From Bordetella parapertussis (GTDB taxonomy: Bacteria > Pseudomonadota > Gammaproteobacteria > Burkholderiales > Burkholderiaceae_C), in assembly GCA_945901125.1 (NCBI GenBank), contig CAMDKD010000025.1, positions 1-40,615 on the forward strand: a stretch of DNA of 40,615 nucleotides. Reading direction: 5' to 3'. The notes under the pieces are model-generated. The model worked only from the letters and a program-made list of their open reading frames with translations. It was not told where the DNA came from and made no database searches. Below, in pieces: positions 14,575 to 22,071 of the stretch (the stretch's first letter is position 1; every line of letters begins with the position of its first letter). The position numbers were made by a program, and so were the translations under genes.

Positions 14575-15168
14575 CTATTGAGCAACAAAAGTAGCAGTTT
14601 TAGTGAGGTCTTTGAGATAAGAGGTAAGCGCCGCTCTGGCATGAGTCTCACTGCGAGTGGGGCCAAAAGCCATTTTCAAAACAAAGTCTGATTCGGCCCC
14701 AAGACTTGCCTTGGCATTGACCGCTGAATAGCCAAGCAGTTCTATCAGTCCGAGCATGATGGATTCAAGGCAGTCGGTTCGAGTTTGAGCCAGTCTTTTG
14801 GCAAGCAAGTCATCCTTCTCCAGCATGTCTGCGATTTGTTTCAACGCACGTTTGTCCCCGGTGACCAGCCTTAAGATGGACGGTTCTTCGACCAGCACTG
14901 CCAGCATTTGACGCTCGCCTACATCCAGTTGTTCAAAACGCACCAATAGATCGATGGGAGCCACTGGAATGGTTTGGGTCTGCTTCAAGAAATTATTAAG
15001 CGACGCCAGTGCCAATGAGTTGTTTTTGAACTTTTTGCGAAGCACAAAAGGAATATTGGGAAGAACCCAAACTTGAGCGGGTGGCGAGTCAAGCCAAGTC
15101 AAAAATGAATCCAAAAGGTCGCAACATGCCAATTTATAGACGATGTCGTTGTCGGCCAGGATGATCAT
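14575..15168 (-). CDS. PIN-like domain protein, partner of the adjacent ImmA/IrrE protease
   Basis: A 197-residue protein not closely recognised, but with a PIN-like acidic layout. MIILADNDIVYKLAC (Asp6, Asp8) is followed by GERQMLA (Glu85), then LVTGDKRAL (Asp105), spaced as in metal-dependent PIN nucleases. The remaining C-terminal part is helical with no known motif. It lies 26 bp downstream of the ImmA/IrrE gene on the same strand and is almost certainly co-transcribed. PIN-like proteins paired with ImmA/IrrE proteases are known from toxin-antitoxin or defence contexts; an RNase activity is inferred. Confidence 0.65.
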   Translation of the reverse strand: MIILADNDIVYKLACCDLLDSFLTWLDSPPAQVWVLPNIPFVLRKKFKNNSLALASLNNFLKQTQTIPVAPIDLLVRFEQLDVGERQMLAVLVEEPSILRLVTGDKRALKQIADMLEKDDLLAKRLAQTRTDCLESIMLGLIELLGYSAVNAKASLGAESDFVLKMAFGPTRSETHARAALTSYLKDLTKTATFVAQ

Positions 15169-15194
15169 CGCTGACTAGATTGAGTTAAGAACGA

Positions 15195-16211
15195 TCAGGC
15201 CAGAGCGGTCTGAAGGAGTTCCAATTGATCTTCCGACACTGCATCTGTGTCGAAAGAGTGCCAGAAATGGGTGTTGACTACCAAGCCACCATCTGACTCA
15301 CCGGGGATGTGTTTCAAGGCTTGATTGGCCAAGCCATGTGCCTTTTGGGCGTTGCCATAGTTCAAGATGATGTGTCCTGCATCAATCCGCTCAGTTTGAG
15401 CAACCGAACATGCAGCCCTGTAAAGGGCAATGCCGCTTCGAATCGCACCTGTTGCTGAATAAGATACTGATTTGCCATTGATCAGGCGTATGGCATAAGC
15501 ATCGGCTTCTTTTTCGTCTGCATCGCCACGGTCGGCATCGCCGATTTTTTCATCCAACACAAATCCGTTACCGGTCAGATGGCCATGGCCTATATGGCCC
15601 AGTTCGTGTGCCAGATGAAACAGCAAATGGGAGGGCGTTCCCTTGCGAGATAAAACGACAGCAAAACGATCGGCATCCCGCACCACCATACCGGTCATTT
15701 TTTTGCCAGGTAATTTGTGTACATAAAGCACTGGAATTCCTGCCTGGGTGCACCAGGCCAACAAGCATGGCAGATTCACGATATCTGCTGATTGGAGAAT
15801 GAAATCGCGTAACTCGACCGCTTCTTTGGGTACCAGAGCTTGGGATAGCTTAAAGCCTCTTAAGGCCAACTTGACCAATGCAGTGGCGTAGTGAGCGCTG
15901 ACAAAAACTTCAGCGGGATCCATACGGTCATTAAGTTTGAATTTGCGCTCAGTCTCTAAAAAAGTCACCTGCGCTTTGGGGTCTGCCAAGCTGGACAGGT
16001 TGATGTTGAAAGCACGCGCTAGAAGCATCTGGGTTTGTTGTAAACCAGATGGGATGTCTGCCATTCTCATGTCCCACCAACTCGGCAGCACTTTGCGAGC
16101 GAAAGTCGTGGAAATCCCTAACTGGTTCAGCCGAGCGAACAAGTCGTGAATGGGGTTGGTGGTAGCCAGAGCGCGCTCCTGAGAGTTAAATTTGACCTCT
16201 TGTGAAACCAA
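15195..16211 (-). CDS. ImmA/IrrE family metallo-endopeptidase
   Basis: A 338-residue protein with the zinc-peptidase motif AHELGHIGHGH (HELGH at 202-206; His202, Glu203, His206) and a third-ligand helix DEKEADAYA (Glu235), as in ImmA/IrrE (DUF955). ImmA cleaves phage-type repressors and IrrE/DdrO-type systems cleave a regulator after stress. The first 140 residues lack the usual short XRE helix-turn-helix block, though WWDMRMADIPSGLQQTQMLL may be a degenerate one. The C-terminal 90 residues are a private extension. With the PIN-like gene it forms a two-gene unit; the protease substrate may be a repressor fused in cis or the partner. Confidence 0.82.
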   Translation of the reverse strand: MVSQEVKFNSQERALATTNPIHDLFARLNQLGISTTFARKVLPSWWDMRMADIPSGLQQTQMLLARAFNINLSSLADPKAQVTFLETERKFKLNDRMDPAEVFVSAHYATALVKLALRGFKLSQALVPKEAVELRDFILQSADIVNLPCLLAWCTQAGIPVLYVHKLPGKKMTGMVVRDADRFAVVLSRKGTPSHLLFHLAHELGHIGHGHLTGNGFVLDEKIGDADRGDADEKEADAYAIRLINGKSVSYSATGAIRSGIALYRAACSVAQTERIDAGHIILNYGNAQKAHGLANQALKHIPGESDGGLVVNTHFWHSFDTDAVSEDQLELLQTALA

Positions 16212-16352
16212 TTAAAAAAGAAATTTTAGTCGATTAGCTCACCGTAGCCGATCATGAACTCTGCAATGCATCTATCTTCAAATGGGACCTATGGCGCTGA
16301 CTGCATCGCTCCTGGTCGTCTCGACATCACTCGCTCTGCTACATTGCGCCCC

Positions 16353-17570
16353 ATGAGTGAACTTCTCAACAAACACATTGTTTTAGGCCTGAGCGGCGGC
16401 ATCGCCTGTTACAAAGCCGCTGAACTCTGCCGCGCACTGGTCAAGCAGGGCGCAACGGTGCAAGTGGTGATGACAGAGGCGGCGGCGCAGTTCATCACGC
16501 CAGTGACCATGCAGGCATTGAGTAACCGCACGGTGTTTGTCTCGCAATGGGATGCGCGCGAACCGAACAACATGGCGCACATCAACTTGAGCCGCGAAGC
16601 CGATCTGATGTTAGTGGCGCCCGCCAGCGCCGATTTCATGGCCAAACTCTTGCACGGTCGGGCCGACGATTTGCTCAGCCTGATGTGCTTGGCTCGTCCT
16701 TTGGATCGCGTGCCGCTCCTCTTGGCCCCCGCCATGAACCGAGAAATGTGGTCCCACCCTGCCACGCAGCGCAATATGGCGCAGTTGCGCGCCGATGGCG
16801 CACATGTGCTCGGCGTCGGTCAAGGCGAGCAAGCCTGCGGCGAAACCGGCGACGGGCGCATGCTCGAACCCGATGAATTGCTGCACGAGGTCATCAGCGT
16901 GTTTGCGCCCAAGCCCTTGCTTGGCAAACACGTTTTGGTGTCCGCCGGGCCGACTTACGAGGCCATAGACCCGGTGCGAGGCATCACCAATTTGTCCAGC
17001 GGAAAAATGGGTTTTGCCCTGGCGCAAGCCGCCGCGTTGGCCGGTGCTCAAGTGACGCTGGTGGCCGGGCCGGTGTCGCTGGCCACGCCATTCGGGGTCA
17101 AGCGCATCAATGTGCGCTCGGCGCTGGACATGCACGCCGCCGTCATGGCGCAGTTGCCGCAAGCTGATGTCTTCATCGCCACTGCTGCCGTGGCTGATTG
17201 GCGGCCGGCGGATGCTGCGACACAAAAAATCAAAAAAGACGCTTCCGGTCAGATGCCTGTGATCGGCTGGACCGAAAACCCAGACATTCTGGCTGATGCG
17301 GCGGCCTCAGAGCGCGCGCGCAAAGGCGAATTGTTTTGTGTAGGCTTCGCAGCCGAAAGCCACGATTTGTTGGCGCATGCACAGGCCAAATTGGCTCGCA
17401 AAAAAGTACCTTTGATCGTTGGCAACATAGGTGCCGCCACCTTTGGCGCAGACGACAACGCTTTGTTGCTGGTTGACGAACACGGCGCCGCCGAATGGCC
17501 GCGCGCACCCAAAACCGACTTGGCTCGGCGTCTGGTGGCCGAAATCGCCAAGCGGATTCAACGCAGTTAA
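16353..17570 (+). CDS. coaBC: Bifunctional phosphopantothenoylcysteine decarboxylase / phosphopantothenate-cysteine ligase
   Basis: A 405-residue fusion enzyme for two successive steps of coenzyme A synthesis. The CoaC flavodoxin-like half (about 1-190) shows LGLSGGIACYKAAEL, the His-containing NMAHINLSREAD, APAMNREMW, and the active-site Cys in GEQACGETGDGRM. The CoaB half (about 190-405) starts KHVLVSAGPTYEAIDPVRG, followed by ITNLSSGKMG. The start MSELLNKHIVLG at 16353 is chosen; the in-frame extension to 16254 adds 33 residues with no family counterpart. Dut follows after 9 bp, an order common in proteobacteria. Confidence 0.96.
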   Translation: MSELLNKHIVLGLSGGIACYKAAELCRALVKQGATVQVVMTEAAAQFITPVTMQALSNRTVFVSQWDAREPNNMAHINLSREADLMLVAPASADFMAKLLHGRADDLLSLMCLARPLDRVPLLLAPAMNREMWSHPATQRNMAQLRADGAHVLGVGQGEQACGETGDGRMLEPDELLHEVISVFAPKPLLGKHVLVSAGPTYEAIDPVRGITNLSSGKMGFALAQAAALAGAQVTLVAGPVSLATPFGVKRINVRSALDMHAAVMAQLPQADVFIATAAVADWRPADAATQKIKKDASGQMPVIGWTENPDILADAAASERARKGELFCVGFAAESHDLLAHAQAKLARKKVPLIVGNIGAATFGADDNALLLVDEHGAAEWPRAPKTDLARRLVAEIAKRIQRS

Positions 17571-17579
17571 GGAATACGC

Positions 17580-18029
17580 ATGAAACTCGATGTGAAAATT
17601 TTGGATGCACGCCTGCGCGACGCCATGCCGGCCTACGCCACACAGGGCAGCGCGGGCTTGGATTTACGCGCCTGTCTGGACGCGCCTTTGACCTTGCAGC
17701 CAAACGCCTGGCAACTGGTGCCCACGGGCATGGCCATCCATTTGAACGACCCGGCCCATGCGGCGTTGATACTGCCTCGCTCCGGTCTAGGACATAAGCA
17801 CGGCATCGTGCTGGGCAATCTGGTGGGTTTGATTGACAGCGATTACCAAGGGCAGTTGATGGTCAGCGCCTGGAACCGCAGCGATGTGGCGTTCACTATC
17901 GAGCCCATGGAGCGCATCGCGCAGTTGGTCATCGTGCCGGTCGTGCAAGCGCAATTCCGCATCGTCGATGAGTTCGCCGCCGCAAGCGTTCGCGGCGAGG
18001 CCGGCTACGGTTCTACTGGCAAACGTTAA
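17580..18029 (+). CDS. dut: dUTP diphosphatase
   Basis: A 149-residue trimeric dUTPase that hydrolyses dUTP to dUMP and pyrophosphate, keeping uracil out of DNA and feeding thymidylate synthesis. All five motifs are visible: AGLDLRACLD (I), PRSGLGHKHG (II), GNLVGLIDSDYQGQL (III), ERIAQLVIVP (IV) and the C-terminal P-loop-like RGEAGYGSTGKR (V). Length is normal. It is probably co-transcribed with coaBC. Its stop codon directly abuts the stop of the convergent FKBP gene with no intervening base. Confidence 0.97.
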   Translation: MKLDVKILDARLRDAMPAYATQGSAGLDLRACLDAPLTLQPNAWQLVPTGMAIHLNDPAHAALILPRSGLGHKHGIVLGNLVGLIDSDYQGQLMVSAWNRSDVAFTIEPMERIAQLVIVPVVQAQFRIVDEFAAASVRGEAGYGSTGKR

Positions 18030-18551
18030 TCAGTGCAGCAAGTCGCTGCTGGGCGTAGGCGGCAGGCTGAAGAAACCCGATCCGCAAGTACCGTGCGATA
18101 TTTCCTGTGAGGTGGCGTGACGCACGCCGGTGATTTTGAGTGAGATACGCAAAGCCATGCCTGAGAGCGGGTGGTTGCCGTCTATCACCACGTGTTCCGG
18201 GTAAATATCGGTGATGGTGTAGATCACGTCTTTCGGCGCGTCTTGGTTGCATCCTTTGGGCAAGGCGTGGCCTTCGATGGTCATGCCTTCTTCAATTTCA
18301 ACGGGAAACAACGCGCGCGGCTCTAAAAACACCAGCAACTCGTCAAAGTCGCCAAAGGCTTCTTCGGGCTCCAGGTGCAAATCGAGCAGATCGCCGACCT
18401 CGTGGTCTTGCAGTGCTTGCTGAATCTTGTCCAGCAAGTCGTGTCCGCCTAAATAAAACTCAACCGGATCGTCGAGTTCGTCAAGGATTTCGCCTTGTGT
18501 GTCTTTGAGTACCCAGGTCAGGGCGACAACGCAGTCATTGGTGATGTTCAT
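18030..18551 (-). CDS. FKBP-type peptidyl-prolyl isomerase, SlyD-like
   Basis: A 173-residue cytosolic protein of the SlyD/SlpA group. VVALTWVLKDTQGEILDE begins the FKBP half-domain. The insert-in-flap chaperone loop lies between EAFGDFDELLVFL and the second FKBP strand, with the marker motif NHPLSGMALRISLKITGVRHA near 130-150. SlyD-type loops bind unfolded clients; the SlyD metal-binding His-rich tail is absent here, replaced by CGSGFFSLPPTPSSD. The ATG at 18551 is chosen over an in-frame extension that would overlap the divergent gene's start region. Confidence 0.9.
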   Translation of the reverse strand: MNITNDCVVALTWVLKDTQGEILDELDDPVEFYLGGHDLLDKIQQALQDHEVGDLLDLHLEPEEAFGDFDELLVFLEPRALFPVEIEEGMTIEGHALPKGCNQDAPKDVIYTITDIYPEHVVIDGNHPLSGMALRISLKITGVRHATSQEISHGTCGSGFFSLPPTPSSDLLH

Positions 18552-18582
18552 GGGGCAGAATTGTCGCAGTTTGGAGAGAGAC

Positions 18583-19719
18583 ATGAAAAAACACGATTTG
18601 CCGTGCGTGCTGGGCGGCATCAGCCCGCAGGAATTCATGCGGGTTTACTGGCAGAAAAAGCCATTGCTGATCCGCCAGGCCATAACCGGCATGCAGGCTT
18701 TGTTGTCCAGAAAAGAGCTGTTTGAACTGGCGTCTGAGCAAGATGTGGAGTCGCGTTTGGTCAGCGGCGACGGCGATGCTCAGCCTTGGCAAATGCGCAA
18801 CGGGCCGTTCAAGCCGCGCGCATTGCCGCCTGTCAGTCGCCCAAATTGGACGCTGCTGGTGCAAGGCGTGGATTTGCATGTGGACGCCTTCGCCGACTTG
18901 AGGGATAGATTTCGCTTCATCCCGGATGCGCGGCTTGACGATGTCATGGTCAGCTACGCCAGCGATGGCGGCGGCGTCGGCCCGCACTTTGACAGCTATG
19001 ACGTGTTTTTATTGCAAGCGCACGGGCAAAGACGCTGGCGCATCAGTGCCCAGAAAAACCTGCAACTGCGCGACGACGTGCCGTTGAAAATTTTGTCGCA
19101 ATTCAAGCCCGGCAAAACCATGCTGCTCGCGCCAGGTGACATGCTGTATTTGCCGCCGCAGTATGCTCACGAAGGCGTGGCGCAAGGCGAGTGCATGACG
19201 TATTCCATAGGATTCAGAACGCCTGAGCGCCGCGAGATGGCCGCTGAGTTACTCTCCAGAATCACTGAGCAGGCACACACTGGCGCGCCTCAGCGTTACC
19301 GCGATCCGGCTCAGGCAGCTACAACCAAGCCCGCGCAGATGCCAAACGAGTTGCAACAGTTCGCTTTGCAAAGCGTTCAGTCACTGTTGCAGCAACCCAG
19401 GGAGCTGAATTGCGCACTTGGAGAGTTGTTGACCGAGCCCAAGCCGCAAGTCTGGTTTGCTGCGCAAGACTGTCCGCGCCGTCTTCACGCTGTTCATTTG
19501 GATAAGAAAACCAAAATGCTTTATGACGACGATTTTATATTTATCAATGGTGAAAGTTGGCGCTGCCGGGGCGATGATGCCCGCCGCTTGCGCCAATTGG
19601 CAGACCAGCGCCAACTCAGTGATCTGAGTGGTATTTCAACCGAATTGGGTACTTTAATAAGAGATTGGGTGCAGTCCGGATGGCTGCATTCTGCAGATGC
19701 TGGCAGGGTTAAAAAGTAA
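18583..19719 (+). CDS. Cupin/JmjC-type ribosomal protein hydroxylase, RoxA (YcfD)-like
   Basis: A 378-residue 2-oxoglutarate/Fe(II) oxygenase. The iron facial triad is His135 and Asp137 in GPHFDSYDVF plus His196 in YAHEGVAQGE; PGDMLYLPPQYAHEG is a typical cupin strand. In Escherichia coli RoxA hydroxylates Arg81 of ribosomal protein uL16, linking oxygen to translation; that substrate is assumed by family. The C-terminal 150 residues form the usual dimerisation and winged-helix-like extension. TTGGAGAGAG before the ATG at 18583 is a good ribosome site; longer in-frame starts would overlap the divergent FKBP gene. Confidence 0.9.
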   Translation: MKKHDLPCVLGGISPQEFMRVYWQKKPLLIRQAITGMQALLSRKELFELASEQDVESRLVSGDGDAQPWQMRNGPFKPRALPPVSRPNWTLLVQGVDLHVDAFADLRDRFRFIPDARLDDVMVSYASDGGGVGPHFDSYDVFLLQAHGQRRWRISAQKNLQLRDDVPLKILSQFKPGKTMLLAPGDMLYLPPQYAHEGVAQGECMTYSIGFRTPERREMAAELLSRITEQAHTGAPQRYRDPAQAATTKPAQMPNELQQFALQSVQSLLQQPRELNCALGELLTEPKPQVWFAAQDCPRRLHAVHLDKKTKMLYDDDFIFINGESWRCRGDDARRLRQLADQRQLSDLSGISTELGTLIRDWVQSGWLHSADAGRVKK

Positions 19720-19735
19720 TGCTAGTGAAATCACC

Positions 19736-19741
19736 TATAAT
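19736..19741 (+). promoter_or_regulatory. Consensus -10 (TATAAT) ahead of the small lipoprotein gene
   Basis: A perfect TATAAT lies 17 bp past the stop of the oxygenase gene and about 110 bp before the lipoprotein ATG. The -35 position is poor (AAAGTA at 17 bp). Taken with the strong terminator downstream, it suggests an independent short transcript of about 320 nt. Confidence 0.4.
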
Positions 19742-19852
19742 AGGCGGCTGAGTTGAAGGAGTTTGATTCCATCGGCTCGGTCACAAGTTCGAATGTCTTC
19801 AATTTGTGGCATCCCTTGAAATGTTTTCGCATCTACTAAAGGAAATACCCCC

Positions 19853-20017
19853 ATGAAAAAATCACTCCTCTTGGCAACTCTGTTAGCCGCTGCTCTGGTC
19901 GCTTGTGGCAAAAAAGAAGCCCCTCCCGCACCTGCTGCTGAAGCTCCTGCTGCTGCTCCCGCACCTGCTGCCGACGCTGCTGCACCTGCTGCCGCTCCTG
20001 CCGGCGAGAAGAAGTAA
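19853..20017 (+). CDS. Small Ala/Pro-rich lipoprotein (54 aa)
   Basis: A 54-residue frame starting MKKSLLLATLLAAALVACGK. Residues 1-17 are a lipoprotein signal and LVAC is the lipobox, with Cys18 lipidated and no Asp at +2, so outer-membrane sorting is expected. The mature 37-residue peptide is low complexity (A, P, E, K) ending GEKK, with no folded domain. It is preceded by AAAGGAAAT and followed at once by a strong intrinsic terminator, so it is a genuine single-gene unit and probably abundantly made. Small lipoproteins of this kind are frequent in Burkholderiales; function unknown. Confidence 0.8.
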   Translation: MKKSLLLATLLAAALVACGKKEAPPAPAAEAPAAAPAPAADAAAPAAAPAGEKK

Positions 20018-20036
20018 TTTTTTCTGCTTCCAAAAA

Positions 20037-20061
20037 TGCCACCTTCGGGTGGCTTTTTTTT
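20037..20061 (+). terminator. Intrinsic terminator of the small lipoprotein gene
   Basis: GCCACC-TTCG-GGTGGC followed by eight T. The stem has six base pairs with a stabilising TTCG loop, and lies 20 bp after the lipoprotein stop. It is the clearest rho-independent terminator in the window. Confidence 0.92.
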
Positions 20062-20110
20062 GCCTGTTGATTCCTAAAGCACGTGTATGAGCTGGACTGG
20101 GCAGCTTCAA

Positions 20111-20127
20111 CTGCTCATCAGGAGCAG
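20111..20127 (-). terminator. Possible hairpin at the end of the dapA-bamC operon
   Basis: CTGCTC-CTGAT-GAGCAG on the minus strand lies 7 bp after the metallohydrolase stop. The stem is six base pairs, but only TTGAAG follows, with no real T-run. It may be an RNA end-protecting hairpin and not a terminator. Confidence 0.3.
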
Positions 20128-20134
20128 CTGTTAA

Positions 20135-20923
20135 TTAATGCACCGTGAACCAGGGTGTGCCCAGCAAGGGGTCGGCGACCGGAATATCACTGCTTTGACA
20201 GCCTGCAACCTGCGCCAATGTGGCCTGCGCCAGGTCCGGGCGGTTGTTGCGCTCGCTCAAATGCGCGGCCACCAGCAGATTCAAGGACGGATGTACCAGC
20301 GCTGCCGTCAATAGCGCAGATTCCTCGTTAGACAAATGCCCTTGCGGTCCGGCAATGCGTTTTTTCAAAAACGCCGGGTAAGACGATTGCGCCAGCAGCT
20401 CGGGGTCATGGTTGCATTCCAGCAGTAAAGCATGGCAATCCTGCAAAGATTCAATGACATGTGCGCTGCCGTGGCCCAGGTCGGTCAGCACACCCAGACG
20501 GCGATCGCCATCGGAGCAGCGCAGTTGCAAGGGTTCGCGCGCGTCATGCGGGACGGTGAACGGCATGATTTCAAGTGCGCCCACCGCAAACGCGTGGCTG
20601 TCGCGTGCGATATGCCATTTGTCATCTGCCAGTCCCCATTCAGCGAGTTGACAGGCCAGTGCTGTGCCTCGACTCATCCACACATCCATGCCGGTGCGTG
20701 TGGCAAGTGCGCGTGCATGGCCGACATGGTCGGCGTGTTCATGTGTGATGAACACCGCATCAATATCTTCCAGTGAGAGTTCGGCCATGGCCAGGCGTTT
20801 GCCCAATTCACGCACGCTCAGTCCGCAATCAATCAGCAAACGTGAGACTTGTTGACCGCACCTGGCCTCTACCAGGGTGGCGTTGCCTGCGCTGCCGCTG
20901 CCCAGGTTTTTGAATCGAAGCAC
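20135..20923 (-). CDS. MBL-fold metallohydrolase (YycJ/WalJ-like)
   Basis: A 262-residue metallo-beta-lactamase-fold hydrolase. The dinuclear metal motif THEHADH is at 60-66 (His61, His63, Asp65, His66); further ligands are likely in LTDLGHGS and LECNHDPELL. The opening FKNLGSGSAGNATLVEA is the YycJ/WalJ signature; some relatives are nucleases or exonucleases linked to mismatch repair. The exact substrate cannot be deduced. It starts 4 bp after the bamC stop and is the last gene of dapA > bamC > this gene, an order often seen in Betaproteobacteria. Confidence 0.88.
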   Translation of the reverse strand: MLRFKNLGSGSAGNATLVEARCGQQVSRLLIDCGLSVRELGKRLAMAELSLEDIDAVFITHEHADHVGHARALATRTGMDVWMSRGTALACQLAEWGLADDKWHIARDSHAFAVGALEIMPFTVPHDAREPLQLRCSDGDRRLGVLTDLGHGSAHVIESLQDCHALLLECNHDPELLAQSSYPAFLKKRIAGPQGHLSNEESALLTAALVHPSLNLLVAAHLSERNNRPDLAQATLAQVAGCQSSDIPVADPLLGTPWFTVH

Positions 20924-20927
20924 CTGT

Positions 20928-22046
20928 TTATTTGAGTTCGTTGACCAGCAGTTTGGCGATGCGAACCGCTGTTTCAGACCCGTCAGGCTCGCCCGAGGAA
21001 GTCAGGATAGCGATGTTCGATGTCTGGTTGTCTGTGCTTGTGATTTTCAAACGGTATTGCAGCAGGCTTTGCGCCGGCTTGGTTTTGCTGAACAAGCGGC
21101 TGAAAAAGCCTTGCTCTTCGGTGTTGACTTCGATGTAACGCACAAAGTACAAGCCCTGGTTGCGGTCACGGTCTTCCACGGTGAAGCCGTTGCGGTCCAG
21201 CACCAGTCCCAGCCTGCGCCAAGTCACATCAAAGCCTTGCTTGAAGTTGACCGATGGCTTGCCGTCGGTAGTCACAAGTTCACTGGCGCTGTTGATGGGA
21301 GGCAGTTCCAACGTCGCTTCGGTAGCCCCAGGGTTTTTGGGAGTAGCGGATCCTAGTTTGACCATCAGACGACGCATGAATTCTTTTTCTAATTCAGGGT
21401 CGTTCGGGCGTGGTTGCCAGCTGATGCCTCCAGATACCTTGGTGCTGCCGATTTCAATCAAACCACGATGGCTGATGTAGATTTCGGTTTTGTTGTCGTT
21501 AGTGCGCTCCAGGCGAATGCGAAACTTATCTCGTTCACCAGTGGAGTAAACAGCGTCCAGCAGTTTGCCCAAGTTACGTCGGATAAAGTCCTGCGGCAAC
21601 TTAGCGCGGTTTTCGGCCCAGTCTGTTTCCAGCAAACCCACGGCCTGGTCTTCTTTGATGAACGTAAAGCCGGATTCCTTCCAGAAGTCTTTGACCTGCG
21701 GCCACAGCACCTCAGGCGTGCGCGCCACTTCCAGCCACATTTGCTGGCCTTCGCGTTTGATTTGAATGTCTCCGATGGCCATGGGGCTGGTCTGCGTACC
21801 GGTGTCTGCCTGTGTAGAAGTACCGTTCATGTTGTTGGCACTGACTGCGCCACCGGGCATGTCATAGCGCTTATTGCGCGTCATTTTTGAAAGATCCGGG
21901 GGAACTTCCAAAGGGATAGCTTTTTCTTCGGTCTGTGATTTGTAGTTGACCTTGTCGGTGTCCATGACTGAACCGCAGGCCGCCAACAAGGATGCGAGCG
22001 CAACAACAGTGACTGCACGCTTTGAATTATTCAGAAAACATGACAT
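20928..22046 (-). CDS. bamC: Outer membrane assembly lipoprotein BamC (NlpB/DapX)
   Basis: A 372-residue lipoprotein of the outer-membrane beta-barrel assembly complex. The signal ends in the lipobox LLAACGSVMDTDKVNYKS, followed by the conserved unstructured BamD-binding segment PLEVPPDLSKMTRNKRYDMP. The two helix-grip domains are approximately 100-210 (WPQVKDFWKESGFTF, then LLETDWAENRAKLP) and 250-370. The ATG at 22046 is chosen because AAAGGAT stands 9 nt ahead and the lipoprotein signal starts there; an in-frame extension upstream overlaps the end of dapA. It lies 25 bp downstream of dapA. Confidence 0.93.
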   Translation of the reverse strand: MSCFLNNSKRAVTVVALASLLAACGSVMDTDKVNYKSQTEEKAIPLEVPPDLSKMTRNKRYDMPGGAVSANNMNGTSTQADTGTQTSPMAIGDIQIKREGQQMWLEVARTPEVLWPQVKDFWKESGFTFIKEDQAVGLLETDWAENRAKLPQDFIRRNLGKLLDAVYSTGERDKFRIRLERTNDNKTEIYISHRGLIEIGSTKVSGGISWQPRPNDPELEKEFMRRLMVKLGSATPKNPGATEATLELPPINSASELVTTDGKPSVNFKQGFDVTWRRLGLVLDRNGFTVEDRDRNQGLYFVRYIEVNTEEQGFFSRLFSKTKPAQSLLQYRLKITSTDNQTSNIAILTSSGEPDGSETAVRIAKLLVNELK

Positions 22047-22071
22047 CAAACTACATCCTTTAAGGTGGTAT

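Noticed and set aside
14508..14594. 28-codon frame starting ATGAAGCAGGCC right after the AbrB-like gene
   Set aside because: It overlaps the antitoxin stop like a toxin gene would, but the translation shows only a hydrophobic stretch and no PIN or MazF motif; it also overlaps the 3' end of the opposite-strand gene.
16254..16352. N-terminal extension of coaBC
   Set aside because: The added 33 residues have no counterpart in the family, and MSELLNKHIVLG is the natural start.
20111..20127. Strong terminator for the dapA operon
   Set aside because: A stem exists, but the following bases lack a T-run, so it is only listed with low confidence.
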